DNA of 64,000 nucleotides, from NCBI RefSeq assembly GCF_009765165.1, contig NZ_VLNU01000001.1, positions 2,035,001-2,099,000 on the forward strand, written 5' to 3'. The position numbers and the translations under genes were made by a program. The first letter of the stretch is position 1. The number at the start of each line of letters is the position of its first letter. Of this stretch, positions 21,045 through 30,438 are shown piece after piece. The DNA comes from Lysobacter panacisoli (lineage in GTDB: Bacteria; Pseudomonadota; Gammaproteobacteria; Xanthomonadales; Xanthomonadaceae). The notes under the pieces were generated by a model. The model had not been told where the DNA came from. It made no database searches and was given only the letters and a program-made list of their open reading frames with translations.

Positions 21045-21809
21045 TCAGCCTGCGAGCGCTTCGCGCTGCTTCGCGATCAGCTCGGCGATGCCGGCCTGTG
21101 CGAGCGCGGTCATCGCATCGAGCTCCTCGCGGCGGAAGGCATGGCCTTCGGCGGTGCCCTGCAGTTCGATGAAGCCGCCGCCGTCGTTCATCACGACGTT
21201 CATGTCGGTGTCGCAGTCGCTGTCCTCGGCATAGTCGAGGTCCAGCACCGGCACGCCGCGGTACACGCCGACGGACACGGCGGCGACCGCGCCGAAGATC
21301 GGATCGCGCGGGATCTCGCGGCGCGCCTGCAGCACGCGCACCGCGTCGGCCAGCGCGACGTAAGCGCCGGTGATGGCCGCGGTGCGGGTGCCGCCGTCGG
21401 CCTGCAGCACGTCGCAGTCGAGGGTGATGGTGCGTTCGCCCAGCAGCTTGCGGTCGATGCATGCACGCAGCGAACGGCCGATCAGGCGCTGGATCTCCAG
21501 CGTGCGTCCGCCCTGCTTGCCGCGTGCGGCTTCGCGATCGCTGCGCGAATGGGTGGCGCGCGGCAGCATGCCGTACTCGGCCGTGACCCAGCCTTCGCCC
21601 TTGCCGCGCAGGAACGGCGGCACCTTGTTCTCGATGCTGGCGGTGCACAGCACGCGGGTGTCGCCGAAGGCGATCAGGACCGAACCTTCGGCGTGACGGG
21701 TGTAGCCGCGTTCGATGCGGACCTCGCGCAGTTGGTCGGGAGCGCGTCCGCTGGGGCGGGCGACGGTGGCCGGGAGGCCGGCGGAAGGGGCAGCGGGCGT
21801 GCCGGACAT
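21045..21809 (-). CDS. rph: Ribonuclease PH
   Basis: RNase PH trims tRNA 3' ends phosphorolytically. The 254-aa product contains the RNase PH core: [44 protein letters not shown] (the phosphate/RNA-binding region), [18 protein letters not shown] and [16 protein letters not shown]. The chosen ATG at 21809 gives about 18 extra N-terminal residues compared with the usual 238-241 aa; an ATG at 21848 would lengthen it further. It is divergent from yicC, and heads the rph-VOC-rdgB-ABM-hemW group. Confidence 0.95.
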   Translation of the reverse strand: MSGTPAAPSAGLPATVARPSGRAPDQLREVRIERGYTRHAEGSVLIAFGDTRVLCTASIENKVPPFLRGKGEGWVTAEYGMLPRATHSRSDREAARGKQGGRTLEIQRLIGRSLRACIDRKLLGERTITLDCDVLQADGGTRTAAITGAYVALADAVRVLQARREIPRDPIFGAVAAVSVGVYRGVPVLDLDYAEDSDCDTDMNVVMNDGGGFIELQGTAEGHAFRREELDAMTALAQAGIAELIAKQREALAG

Positions 21810-21889
21810 GGCCTGTATTACCGGTTTGAGGGCGCGCGAGTTTACCATTCGCTCCCTGTCGGCCCCCTGTGCCGACGTTGGATTCCGCG

Positions 21890-22750
21890 ATGATCCGCAG
21901 CATGACCGCATTCGCCAGCGGCGAACGCACCACTCCGTGGGGCACGCTCGGCTGCGAGCTGCGCTCGGTCAACCACCGTTTCCTCGAGCTTGGTGTGCGC
22001 CTGCCCGATGAGCTGCGCGCGCTCGAACCGGCGCTGCGCGAGCGTGTCGCCAGCCGCGTGGCGCGCGGCAAGATCGACCTGACCCTGCGCCTGCGCGCAC
22101 CGGAAGGCGAGGCCGCGCTGCAGCTCAATCCCGCGCGACTGCGCGAACTGAGCGAGCTGGCGCTGGACCTGGAAGCGCGCTTCCCGCGCCTGCGCACCGA
22201 ATTCACCGAGCTGCTGCAGTTCCCCGGCGTCCTGCAGGCGCAGGCCGGCGATCCCGCCGCGCTGCAGGCGCAGGCGCTGGAACTGCTCGACGACGTGCTC
22301 GACGAATTCGTCCGCGCCCGCGAGCGCGAGGGCGCCAAGCTCGCCGCCGTCATCATCGAACGTGTCGACGGCATCGCCGCGCTCGCCGCGCAGGTGCGTG
22401 AGCTGATGCCGGCCATCCGCGCCGGCCAGCGCACCAAGCTGGAAGCGCGCGTGGCCGATCTGGCCCAGCCGCTCGACAACGGCCGGCTCGAACAGGAGCT
22501 GGTGCTGTGGCTGCAGAAGCTCGACGTGGACGAGGAACTCGATCGCCTCGACTCGCACGTCGCCGAAGCGCGCCGGGTGTTCAAGCTGAAGGAAGCGGTG
22601 GGCCGCCGGCTCGATTTCCTGCTGCAGGAATTCAACCGCGAGGCCAACACCCTGGGTTCCAAGTCCGTCGACGCGCGCAGCTCGGCCGTGGCGGTGGAAC
22701 TGAAGGTGCTGATCGACCAGGTCCGCGAACAGATCCAGAACATCGAGTGA
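21890..22750 (+). CDS. yicC: YicC/YloC family endoribonuclease
   Basis: This 286-aa protein starts with the family signature [12 protein letters not shown] and continues with [17 protein letters not shown]. The C-terminal half is a long coiled coil ([21 protein letters not shown]) ending in the conserved [22 protein letters not shown] block. YicC proteins are RNA endonucleases implicated in small-RNA decay. It is two bases upstream of gmk, and divergent from rph, the classical rph/yicC arrangement. Confidence 0.95.
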   Translation: MIRSMTAFASGERTTPWGTLGCELRSVNHRFLELGVRLPDELRALEPALRERVASRVARGKIDLTLRLRAPEGEAALQLNPARLRELSELALDLEARFPRLRTEFTELLQFPGVLQAQAGDPAALQAQALELLDDVLDEFVRAREREGAKLAAVIIERVDGIAALAAQVRELMPAIRAGQRTKLEARVADLAQPLDNGRLEQELVLWLQKLDVDEELDRLDSHVAEARRVFKLKEAVGRRLDFLLQEFNREANTLGSKSVDARSSAVAVELKVLIDQVREQIQNIE

Positions 22751-22752
22751 CC

Positions 22753-23379
22753 ATGCGCGGAACCCTCTTCATCGTCGCTGCGCCTTCGGGTGCCGGTAAA
22801 TCCAGCATCGTCAACGCCGTGCTGGCGCGCGATCCCAACATCTGCCTGTCGATCTCGTTCACCTCGCGCCAGCCGCGTCCGGGTGAACGCCACGCCGAGC
22901 ACTACCACTTCGTCAGCGCGCAGGAATTCGAGGACATGGTCGCCGCCGGCGACTTCTTCGAGCACGCGCTGGTGCACGGCGACTGGAAGGGTTCGGCGCG
23001 GCAGTCGGTGGAACCGCAGCTCGCCGCGGGCAAGGACGTGCTGCTGGAAATCGACTGGCAAGGCGCGCGCCAGGTGCGCGACAAGGTGCCCGACGCGGTG
23101 AGCGTGTTCATCCTGCCGCCCTCGCGCCAGGCGCTGGAGCAGCGCATGCGCAACCGCGGGCAGGACAGCGAGGAAGTCATCGCCCAGCGCCTGGCCGCTG
23201 CGCGCGAGGAAATGTCGCACTACGGCGAGTTCGACTTCGTCATCGTCAACGAGCACTTCGAGACGGCCGTGGACGAGATGTGCGCGATCTTCGTCGCCAG
23301 CCGGGTCCGCCGCGACCAGCAGGTGGCCCGTCATTCGCGCCTGATCACCGCCCTGCTGGCCGACGATCCGGGCCGCTGA
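22753..23379 (+). CDS. gmk: Guanylate kinase
   Basis: Gmk (208 aa) phosphorylates GMP to GDP. The Walker A loop APSGAGKSS starts near residue 10, followed by SISFTSRQPRPGE (GMP-binding), GDFFEHALVHGDWKGS, and LEIDWQGARQV. The lid and C-terminal RRDQQVARHSRLI are present. Start is the ATG two nt after the yicC stop, so the genes are cotranscribed. The rpoZ gene, whose product is cotranscribed with guanine-nucleotide genes in many proteobacteria, has its own promoter downstream. Confidence 0.97.
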   Translation: MRGTLFIVAAPSGAGKSSIVNAVLARDPNICLSISFTSRQPRPGERHAEHYHFVSAQEFEDMVAAGDFFEHALVHGDWKGSARQSVEPQLAAGKDVLLEIDWQGARQVRDKVPDAVSVFILPPSRQALEQRMRNRGQDSEEVIAQRLAAAREEMSHYGEFDFVIVNEHFETAVDEMCAIFVASRVRRDQQVARHSRLITALLADDPGR

Positions 23380-23443
23380 AGCCCTCCCGGGGCCGCCAGT
23401 CGGCCTCTGTGGCGCCGTAACTGCCTGATTCCCAAGGCGGCGC

Positions 23444-23472
23444 TTGCCTCTTGCGGGGTCCGCGACTACACT
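23444..23472 (+). promoter_or_regulatory. rpoZ promoter (sigma70-type)
   Basis: TTGCCT at 23444-23449 and TACACT at 23467-23472 are separated by 17 bp, an ideal spacing. The predicted start is about 45 nt upstream of the rpoZ ATG, in the 144-nt gmk-rpoZ gap. Confidence 0.7.
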
Positions 23473-23523
23473 CTGCGGTCCCTTAAAGCCTGTATGGACG
23501 GCCCGCCGGCCGCCAGGAGCCCC

Positions 23524-23823
23524 ATGGCCCGCATCACCGTTGAAGATTGCCTGGAAGTGGTCGACAACCGCTTCGAACTCGTCATGATGGCCGCCAAGCG
23601 CGCGCGCCAGCTGGCCAATGGCGTGGACCCGCAGCTGGACAACAGCGAATCCAACGACAAGCCGACCGTGCTGGCGCTGCGTGAGATCGCCGCGCGCCGC
23701 ATCGACACCGACTACATCGACGCCGTCGAGAAGTCCGAGCGCGAGCGCAAGGAGCGCGAGGCGCTGGAGTGGGCGGCCGCCGAAGTCGTGGCCGACGACG
23801 ACCTGTCCAAGGGCGACGACTGA
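23524..23823 (+). CDS. rpoZ: RNA polymerase omega subunit
   Basis: This 99-aa protein is the omega subunit, which folds beta' and forms part of a ppGpp-binding site. The N-terminal signature [20 protein letters not shown] and [10 protein letters not shown], then [11 protein letters not shown], fit the family. The acidic tail ends LSKGDD. Start is the first ATG of the domain. It is preceded by a good sigma70 promoter and followed by an intrinsic hairpin, and precedes spoT, so both ppGpp-related genes are neighbours. Confidence 0.96.
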   Translation: MARITVEDCLEVVDNRFELVMMAAKRARQLANGVDPQLDNSESNDKPTVLALREIAARRIDTDYIDAVEKSERERKEREALEWAAAEVVADDDLSKGDD

Positions 23824-23862
23824 GCCCTTCCGCGAACCGGCCCTGCCGGTCTCGCGACACGC

Positions 23863-23888
23863 ACGGCCCCGCTCTGGCGGGGCCGTTT
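23863..23888 (+). terminator. Hairpin terminator after rpoZ
   Basis: A 10-bp perfect stem (ACGGCCCCGC with GCGGGGCCGT) and TCTG loop is followed by a short TTT. The T-run is weak, so some read-through into spoT is likely. Confidence 0.65.
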
Positions 23889-24014
23889 GCATATGGGGTC
23901 CGTGACGGCGTTGCGGGGGGCTTCCGGGCCTTTGGATGCGCCGATCCGCAACCATATTCAGCTACGTCCTTCCTTTCGTTGCGCAGCGCGCCGCGGCGCG
24001 CGTAGATTCCCCTC

Positions 24015-26195
24015 ATGGCCCCAGAATCCGCGCTCAGCCTGCATCCGGTGGACATCCGCGACGACGCGGACGTCCCCGATTACGTGCGCGAACTCGAACT
24101 GGCCGCCGACTACCTCCCCGGCGACCAGCGCCTGTCGCTGCGCCGCGCCTGGGCGATCGGTGCTGCCGCTCACGCGGGCCAGACCCGGAAGTCGGGCGAG
24201 CCGTACATCACCCATCCGGTGGCGGTCGCCAAGGTGCTCGCCGACCAGGGGCTCGACGTCGAGACCCTGATCGCGGCGATCCTGCACGACACCATCGAGG
24301 ACACGCCGCTCACCTACGACGGCCTGGTCAGCGAATTCGGCGAGACCGTGGCCGAGTTGGTGGATGGCGTCACCAAGCTGGACAAGCTGCAGTTCCGCGA
24401 TCGCCAGGAAGCCGCCGCCGAAAGCTTCCGCAAGATGCTGCTGGCGATGTCGCGCGACCTGCGCGTCATCCTGATCAAGCTCGCCGACCGCCTGCACAAC
24501 ATGCGCACGCTCGGCGCGCAGAGCATGGAGGCGCGCCACCGCATCGCGCGCGAAACGCTGGAGATCTACGCGCCCATCGCCCAGCGCCTGGGCATGAACC
24601 TGATCAAGGCCGAGCTGCAGGACCTGGGCTTCCGCGCGCTGCATCCGTGGCGCCATGCGGTGATCGAGAAACGCATCCGCACCCAGCCGGTGGTGCGGCG
24701 CGAATCGCTGGTGCAGATCGAGGCGCAGCTCGCGCAGCGACTGGCGAAGGAGAAGCTCGCGCACCGGCTGGTAAGTAGGGTGAAATCGCCTTGGAGCATC
24801 TACACCAAGATGCGATCCGAGCACAAAACCTTCGCGCAGGTGATGGACGTGTTCGGCTTCCGCATCGTCGTGCGCACGGTGCCGGACTGTTACCACGCGC
24901 TCGGCGTGGTGCATGCCTCGTACAAGCCGCTGGATTCGCGCTTCCGCGACTTCATCGCGATCCCCAAGGCCAACGGTTACCAGTCGCTGCACACGGTGCT
25001 GTTCGGTCCGTACGGATCGCCGATCGAAGTACAGATCCGTACCGAGGAAATGGACCTGATCGCGGAGCGCGGTATCGCCGCGCACTGGTCGTACAAGCAC
25101 GGCGGCGACGGTCCCAACAGCGCGCAGAGTCGCGCGCACAGCTGGATCGCCAGCCTCGTCGAGTCGCAACGCTCCACCGGTTCGTCGCTGGAATTCCTCG
25201 AGAACGTGAAGGTCGACCTGTTCCCGGACGAGGTCTACCTGTTCACGCCCAAGGGCGACATCATGTCGCTGCCCCGCAACTCCACCGCGCTCGATTTCGC
25301 CTACGCGGTGCACACCGACGTTGGCAACCGCGCCGTCGCCGCGCGCGTGGACGGCAAGCTGGTGCCGCTGCGCACCAAGCTCGCCAGCGGCCAGCGCGTG
25401 GAGATCATCACCGCCAAGTCTTCCTCGCCGAAACCGCAATGGCTGGAGTTCGTGGTGTCGGGCAAGGCGCGCACGTCGATCCGCCAGCAGCTCAAGCAGC
25501 TCGAACACGAGGACGCAGTGCAGCTGGGCCATCGCATGCTCGACCGCGCGCTGGAAGCGGTCGGCATCTCGCTCGACCGCGTGCCCTCGGTGCGGCTGGA
25601 TGCGTACCTTTCGGAGTTCCGCTACCCGCGTCTGGAAGCGCTGCTGGCCGACATCGCGCTGGGCAACCGCATGCCGCAACAGGTCGCGCAGGCGCTCGCG
25701 CGCGAAGCGCCGGGCAAGCCGCTGCGCCAGGCCGCGAGTCCGCTGCCGCTGTCGCAGGACAAGATCCTGATCACCGGCCACGAGCGCGGCGTGATCAGCT
25801 TCGCCAACTGCTGCCTGCCGATCCCCGGCGACGAGATCATGGGCTACCACACCGCCGGCAAGGGCATCGTGGTGCATCGCCTGGACTGTCCGAACGTCGC
25901 CGACTACCGCAAGTCGCCCGACCGCTGGGTGCCAATTGGCTGGGACCGCGAGGTCGCCGGCGATTTCGCCGCGGCGCTGAAGATCGAGGTCGACAACCGC
26001 CCCGGTTCGCTCGCGCAGGTGGCGGCCGCCATCGCCGAGGCCGAGTCGAACATCGACCGCGTCGAATACCTCGACCGCGACGCCAACATCGCGGTGATGC
26101 GCTTCGCCATCGAAGTCAGCGATCGTCGCCACCTCGCCGACGTCATGCGCCGCGTGCGCCGGCTCAACGTGGTGCTGGGCGTGCAGCGGATGTAA
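24015..26195 (+). CDS. spoT: Bifunctional (p)ppGpp synthetase/hydrolase SpoT
   Basis: This 726-aa RelA/SpoT homologue controls the alarmone ppGpp. The hydrolase HD motif is intact (HDTIEDT, His91-Asp92), so the protein can degrade ppGpp; the synthetase domain (about 245-355) has IPKANGYQSLHT and IEVQIRT, and so could also make it. TGS (about 385-450) and ACT (about 650-725, ending VVLGVQRM) domains follow. It lies after rpoZ, as in E. coli. ridA follows within 91 nt, but recG, which follows closely in E. coli, is 6.8 kb downstream. Confidence 0.96.
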   Translation: MAPESALSLHPVDIRDDADVPDYVRELELAADYLPGDQRLSLRRAWAIGAAAHAGQTRKSGEPYITHPVAVAKVLADQGLDVETLIAAILHDTIEDTPLTYDGLVSEFGETVAELVDGVTKLDKLQFRDRQEAAAESFRKMLLAMSRDLRVILIKLADRLHNMRTLGAQSMEARHRIARETLEIYAPIAQRLGMNLIKAELQDLGFRALHPWRHAVIEKRIRTQPVVRRESLVQIEAQLAQRLAKEKLAHRLVSRVKSPWSIYTKMRSEHKTFAQVMDVFGFRIVVRTVPDCYHALGVVHASYKPLDSRFRDFIAIPKANGYQSLHTVLFGPYGSPIEVQIRTEEMDLIAERGIAAHWSYKHGGDGPNSAQSRAHSWIASLVESQRSTGSSLEFLENVKVDLFPDEVYLFTPKGDIMSLPRNSTALDFAYAVHTDVGNRAVAARVDGKLVPLRTKLASGQRVEIITAKSSSPKPQWLEFVVSGKARTSIRQQLKQLEHEDAVQLGHRMLDRALEAVGISLDRVPSVRLDAYLSEFRYPRLEALLADIALGNRMPQQVAQALAREAPGKPLRQAASPLPLSQDKILITGHERGVISFANCCLPIPGDEIMGYHTAGKGIVVHRLDCPNVADYRKSPDRWVPIGWDREVAGDFAAALKIEVDNRPGSLAQVAAAIAEAESNIDRVEYLDRDANIAVMRFAIEVSDRRHLADVMRRVRRLNVVLGVQRM

Positions 26196-26201
26196 GCGGG
26201 T

Positions 26202-26277
26202 CGGGATTCGGGATTCGCAGGAGCAGCGACGTCCGTGCGACTTCTGTTCTAATCTCGAATCCCCAATCTCCAATCCC
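26202..26277. repeat. Imperfect inverted repeat between spoT and ridA
   Basis: CGGGATTCGGGATTCG at 26202-26217 is answered by CGAATCCCCAATCTCCAATCCC at 26256-26277, which reads GGGATTGGAGATTGGGGATTCG on the other strand. The GGGATT unit is tandem in both arms. The pattern resembles the GGGATTCG-type intergenic repeats seen in xanthomonads and could form a stem across the gap. Confidence 0.6.
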
Positions 26278-26285
26278 TGACACTT

Positions 26286-26669
26286 ATGTCCCGCCAGATC
26301 ATCCAGACCGACAAGGCGCCCGCCGCGATCGGCCCGTATTCGCAGGCCGTGCGTGCCGGCAACACCGTCTACCTGTCCGGCCAGATCCCGCTCGACCCGG
26401 GCACCGGTCTGCTGGTCGAAGGCGACATCAGCGCGCAGGCGCGCCGTTCGTTCGAGAACCTCAAGGCCGTGTGCGAAGCCGCCGGTGGTTCGCTCGCCGA
26501 TGTCGTCCGCCTCGGTCTCTATCTCACCGATCTGGACAACTTCGCCGCCGTCAACGCGGTGATGGGCGAGTTCTTCAAGGCGCCGTACCCGGCGCGTTCG
26601 ACCATCGAAGTCGCCGGCCTTCCCCGCGGCGCGGGCTTCGAGGTCGATGCGGTGATGGTGCTGGACTGA
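26286..26669 (+). CDS. ridA: RidA family enamine/imine deaminase
   Basis: RidA hydrolyses reactive 2-aminoacrylate-type enamines. The 127-aa protein has the trimer core ([24 protein letters not shown]), the catalytic Arg in the conserved YPARSTIEV block (Arg106) and Glu in [11 protein letters not shown]. Start is ATG at 26286. Its position after spoT is common in xanthomonads. It is followed by a hairpin at 26684. Confidence 0.96.
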   Translation: MSRQIIQTDKAPAAIGPYSQAVRAGNTVYLSGQIPLDPGTGLLVEGDISAQARRSFENLKAVCEAAGGSLADVVRLGLYLTDLDNFAAVNAVMGEFFKAPYPARSTIEVAGLPRGAGFEVDAVMVLD

Positions 26670-26683
26670 TCCACGCGTATCGT

Positions 26684-26709
26684 CGCGCGGACGGCGTTCC
26701 GTCCGCGCG
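26684..26709 (+). terminator. Hairpin after ridA
   Basis: An 11-bp perfect stem, CGCGCGGACGG with CCGTCCGCGCG, and a CGTT loop lie 15 nt past the ridA stop. No T-run follows, so its terminator activity is uncertain. It sits in the convergent gap with the AraC gene. Confidence 0.5.
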
Positions 26710-26738
26710 GTGCGTGATTCGGGCTTCTCTCAAGCCGC

Positions 26739-27788
26739 CTAGGCTTCCGACTTCTCCGCCGCCCGCATCTCCCGCGGCGCCACGCCGGTCCAGCGCTTGA
26801 ACGCGCGGCGGAACTCGCGTGCATCCTTGAACCCCACCGCTGCGCCGACGTGGGCGATGCTCATGCGCGCGTCGACGAGCAGCGCGCGCGCGGATTCGCT
26901 GCGCACGCGGTCGTGCAGTTCGCTGAAGCTGGTCTGCGCGGCCTGGAGTTGCCGGCGCAGGGTGCGTTCGGTGAGGTGCAGTTCGCCGGCGATGTCCACG
27001 AGTCGCGGGTTGTCGGCGATGCGCTGGCGCAGCAGGCGTTCGACCACAGCCACTATCTCGCTGCGCGGCTGGCCCGCGGGCATTTGCTCTTCGCACAGCG
27101 CGATGATCTGCTGCGCGCTCGCGGTGTTGCCGGCGGGCATGGCGGTGCGCAGCCACACCGCGTCGATCGTCACCCGGTTGATCGGCGCATCGAAGCGCAC
27201 TTCGCAGCCGAACAACGCGCGGTAATCGTCGGCGTAGTCCGGCGCGGGGTACGCCAGCTCCAGCACGCGCGGGACGAACTGTGCGCCGAGCAGGCCGCGG
27301 CACAGCATCAGCGAACTGGCAAACAGCTCTTCGCACAGGAACGGTTCCAGCTCCGCATCCGGCGTGCGCATGCGCGCGATCACGCCCATTGCGCCGTCGT
27401 CGCCTTCGTCCAGGTCCAGTTCCATCATCGCGCCCGTGATCGGCGCGTATTGCACGCCCAGTCGCAGCGCTTCCGCGAAGCCCGATGCAGTCAGCATCGC
27501 CAGGCCGAGAAGGCCGAAATGGCCGATGTTCTGGCGCTCGCCGAGTACCAGCCCGGCGCCGCGGATCGGCAATCCGCGTACGGCGCGGCGGATGATCTGG
27601 CAGGCCTGCCGGTAGGAGAGGTAGACCGGTGTTTCGCCATCGAATTCGGCCGGCCCGAGGCGCAGCCCGGAGAACCAGTTCTCGCAGCCCACGCCGTGCT
27701 CGCGCGCCATCGCGACGAGCCCGGCGACGATGCCGCTCTTGATGTTGGCGATGCTCAGGCGTGGGTCGTCACGATCGTAATGCGGCAT
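26739..27788 (-). CDS. AraC family transcriptional regulator (OruR-like)
   Basis: This 349-aa regulator has an N-terminal arabinose-binding-like domain of the AraC/OruR/VirF type (PVYLSYRQACQIIRRAVRG and FGLLGLAMLTASGFAEALRLGVQY) and a C-terminal AraC HTH pair (LHLTERTLRRQLQ, then HVGAAVGFKDAREFRRAFKRWTG). The ATG at 27788 begins MPHYDRDD; the next downstream ATG lies within the domain. It is divergent from the beta-helix/cytochrome gene pair (180 nt apart) and is the obvious candidate regulator of it. The inducer is unknown. Confidence 0.88.
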   Translation of the reverse strand: MPHYDRDDPRLSIANIKSGIVAGLVAMAREHGVGCENWFSGLRLGPAEFDGETPVYLSYRQACQIIRRAVRGLPIRGAGLVLGERQNIGHFGLLGLAMLTASGFAEALRLGVQYAPITGAMMELDLDEGDDGAMGVIARMRTPDAELEPFLCEELFASSLMLCRGLLGAQFVPRVLELAYPAPDYADDYRALFGCEVRFDAPINRVTIDAVWLRTAMPAGNTASAQQIIALCEEQMPAGQPRSEIVAVVERLLRQRIADNPRLVDIAGELHLTERTLRRQLQAAQTSFSELHDRVRSESARALLVDARMSIAHVGAAVGFKDAREFRRAFKRWTGVAPREMRAAEKSEA

Positions 27789-27967
27789 ACGCTGGCGTAC
27801 TTGTCCGGTTTCCCCCCCTGAGTATGCCGGCTTTGCCCTCCACCCGCGCCACCCGATGGTCACAGACTTCGGGAGGGGCCGGGGGACGCCATGCCGCATC
27901 GATGCGGCGGTGGCGGACGTTCGGTGGGTATCGCGGCCAAAGGCCGCGCACGACAGGACGGAGTCGG

Positions 27968-29218
27968 ATGAAGCGCATCATTCTCGGCATGGCGATCACC
28001 AGCGGCCTGGCCATGCTGGCCGGCTGCCAGCAGCAGCCCGCGGCACCGGCGGCCAACGCCGATTACCAGAAGGTGCTGATCGAGCGCCTGCTCGACGCCA
28101 AGCCTGGCGACGTCATCGAGATCCCGGCCGGTCGCTACGCGTTCGACCGCAGCCTCACGCTGCGCGTGAATGGCGTGACCATCCGCGGCGCGGGCATGGA
28201 CAAGACTATCCTGAGCTTCAAGGGACAGAAGGCCGGTGCCGAGGGTCTGCTGGTCAACGCTGGCGACTTCACCCTGGAGAACCTCGCCATCGAGGACACC
28301 AAGGGCGATGGCCTGAAGGTCAACGAAGGCGAGAACATCACCATCCGCGGCGTGCGCGTGGAATGGACCGGCGGTCCGAAGACGACCAACGGCGCCTACG
28401 GCATCTATCCGGTGCAGACCACCAACGTGCTGATCGAGGATTCGGTGGCGATCGGCGCGTCCGACGCCGGCATCTACGTCGGTCAGTCGAAGAACGTCGT
28501 CGTCCGCCGCAACCGCGCCGAGCGCAACGTCGCCGGCATCGAGATCGAGAACACCATCGGCGCCGACGTCTACGAGAACACCGCCACCGAGAACACCGGC
28601 GGCATCCTTGTGTTCAACATGCCCAACCTGCCGCAGCCGGGCCACACCACGCGCGTCTACCGCAACCAGGTGATCGCCAACAACACCGGCAACTTCGCCG
28701 CCAAGGGCGCGGCCGTGGCGAGCGTGCCGGCGGGTTCGGGCGTGGTGATCAACTCCAACGACAAGGTCGAGATCTTCGACAACGACATCGCCGACAACCA
28801 GACGGCGAACGTGATCGTCTCCAGCTATTTCTCCACTGGCTACATGACCGAGAAGGGCGTGGCCAAGGCGTTCGATCCGTACCCGGAGGAGATCGCCATC
28901 CACGGCAATCGTTTCAAGGGCGGCGGCGACAAGCCCGACGGCCTGGACCTGAAGGCGCTGAAGGTGGCGATGTTCGGCCTTGGCGGGCGCCTGCCGGACG
29001 TGCTGTGGGACGGCTACGTCAACGCGCAGCGTCCGGGTGGCGCGCAGATGTGCGTCGACAACGGCGACGTGGCGACGCTCAACGCCGACGGCCCCAACAA
29101 GTACAAGAACCCGAGCGTAGTCACCGACGCGGTGCGCTGCAAGCTGCCGCCGCTGCCGGTGGTGACCCTGCCGGGCGATGCCGCAGCCACGAGCGCGAAG
29201 GCGGCTCCGGCGGCATGA
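27968..29218 (+). CDS. Parallel beta-helix lipoprotein (TIGR03805-like)
   Basis: This 416-aa secreted lipoprotein has a signal peptide with the lipobox LAGC (Cys20) and a right-handed parallel beta-helix made of NosD-type repeats such as TIRGAGM, LENLAIEDT, VRRNRAERN and VIVSSYFSTGYM. Repeating N/D/G turns run from about residue 60 to 330. The family (as I recall, TIGR03805) occurs with the SO2930-type diheme cytochrome that here follows with an ATGA overlap. Structure of this type often binds carbohydrates or acts as a lyase, but no catalytic residues are evident. The function of the pair is unknown. Confidence 0.88.
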   Translation: MKRIILGMAITSGLAMLAGCQQQPAAPAANADYQKVLIERLLDAKPGDVIEIPAGRYAFDRSLTLRVNGVTIRGAGMDKTILSFKGQKAGAEGLLVNAGDFTLENLAIEDTKGDGLKVNEGENITIRGVRVEWTGGPKTTNGAYGIYPVQTTNVLIEDSVAIGASDAGIYVGQSKNVVVRRNRAERNVAGIEIENTIGADVYENTATENTGGILVFNMPNLPQPGHTTRVYRNQVIANNTGNFAAKGAAVASVPAGSGVVINSNDKVEIFDNDIADNQTANVIVSSYFSTGYMTEKGVAKAFDPYPEEIAIHGNRFKGGGDKPDGLDLKALKVAMFGLGGRLPDVLWDGYVNAQRPGGAQMCVDNGDVATLNADGPNKYKNPSVVTDAVRCKLPPLPVVTLPGDAAATSAKAAPAA

Positions 29219-30366
29219 AGCGGATGATCGTGATCGGCGCGGCGCTGGTTCTGGCCGCGATGTCCCTCGCCGGCTGCAAGCGCAATGAGTCGCCTGTGCA
29301 GTTCCATGCGCAGGGACAGCCGCAGAGCCTGTCGGAGTGGCACGTGCTCGACGTGCGCGACGGGCGGCTGCGCTTCAACGCGGGCGTCGAGCCCTACGCG
29401 CTCAACACCGCGCTGTTCAGCGACTACGCACACAAGCTGCGCACGATCTGGATGCCGGCCGGCACGAAGGCGAACTACCACGCGCAGGACGCGTTCGACT
29501 TCCCGGTCGGCACCATCATCAGCAAGACGTTCTACTACCCGCGTGGCGAAGGCGATGCCGTGCTGCGCGTGGCCGAGAATGCCGACGAAACGCGCGACGG
29601 CCTCGACCTGTCGAAGGTGCGCCTGATCGAGACGCGCCTGCTGGTGCGTCGCGAGAACGGTTGGGTCGCGCTGCCGTACGTGTGGAACGCGGAGCAGACC
29701 GAGGCGACGCTGGCGCGCGCCGGCGAGACGATTCCGCTCACCCTGCACAAGCCCGACGGCAGCGCGAAGCAGGACTTCGCCTACATGGTGCCCGACGAGA
29801 ACCAGTGCGCCGGCTGTCACGGCACCAACAACACCACGCGCGAACTGCACCCGATCGGTCCGAAGGCGCGCCATCTCAACCGCGAGAGTCCGTGGCATCC
29901 GGGCGAGAACCAGCTCGCACGCATGGTCGCGCTCGGTCGCCTTGAAGGCCTGCCGAAGGACGGCGTGCCGCACAACGCGCGCCTCGATGATGCGACCGCG
30001 AGCGTGCAGGACCGCGCACGCGCCTATCTCGACGTCAACTGCGGCCATTGCCACAGCAAGGTCGGTCCGGCCGATACCTCGGGCCTGTGGCTCGATGCCG
30101 GCACCGAGGAGCCGCGCCGTCTGGGTCTGTGCAAGCCGCCGGTCGCGGCGGGGCAGGGCACGGGCGATCACCTGTTCGACATCGTGCCCGGACGACCGCA
30201 GGATTCGATCTTGGTCTACCGCATGGACAGCCTGGATCCGGGCGCGATGATGCCCGAACTCGGGCGCAGCACCGTGCACGAAGAAGGCGTCGCGTTGATC
30301 AGCGAATGGATCGGGGCCTGGCTGGGCAGTTGCAGCAGCGCGGACCCGAACGTCGCAATGCAGTGA
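29215..30366 (+). CDS. SO2930-type diheme c-type cytochrome lipoprotein
   Basis: This 383-aa lipoprotein (LAGC lipobox, Cys21) has two heme-binding motifs: CAGCH at 198-202 and CGHCH at 276-280. Upstream of the first is a beta-rich domain (about 40-180) with FPVGTIISKTFYYP and LLVRRENGWVALPYVWN. This matches the SO2930/TIGR03806 family, which is paired with a beta-helix protein. It is expected in the periplasm or on the outer membrane, taking part in an oxidation or electron transfer. The start overlaps the preceding stop by 4 nt, so they are coupled. The substrate is unknown. Confidence 0.9.
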   Translation: MKRMIVIGAALVLAAMSLAGCKRNESPVQFHAQGQPQSLSEWHVLDVRDGRLRFNAGVEPYALNTALFSDYAHKLRTIWMPAGTKANYHAQDAFDFPVGTIISKTFYYPRGEGDAVLRVAENADETRDGLDLSKVRLIETRLLVRRENGWVALPYVWNAEQTEATLARAGETIPLTLHKPDGSAKQDFAYMVPDENQCAGCHGTNNTTRELHPIGPKARHLNRESPWHPGENQLARMVALGRLEGLPKDGVPHNARLDDATASVQDRARAYLDVNCGHCHSKVGPADTSGLWLDAGTEEPRRLGLCKPPVAAGQGTGDHLFDIVPGRPQDSILVYRMDSLDPGAMMPELGRSTVHEEGVALISEWIGAWLGSCSSADPNVAMQ

Positions 30367-30438
30367 ATCCATGCGTCGCGCGGTAAGGGGCTGCGCGGCG
30401 TTAAATACAACAAGAAAGTCATTGGGAGGGGAGTTCCG

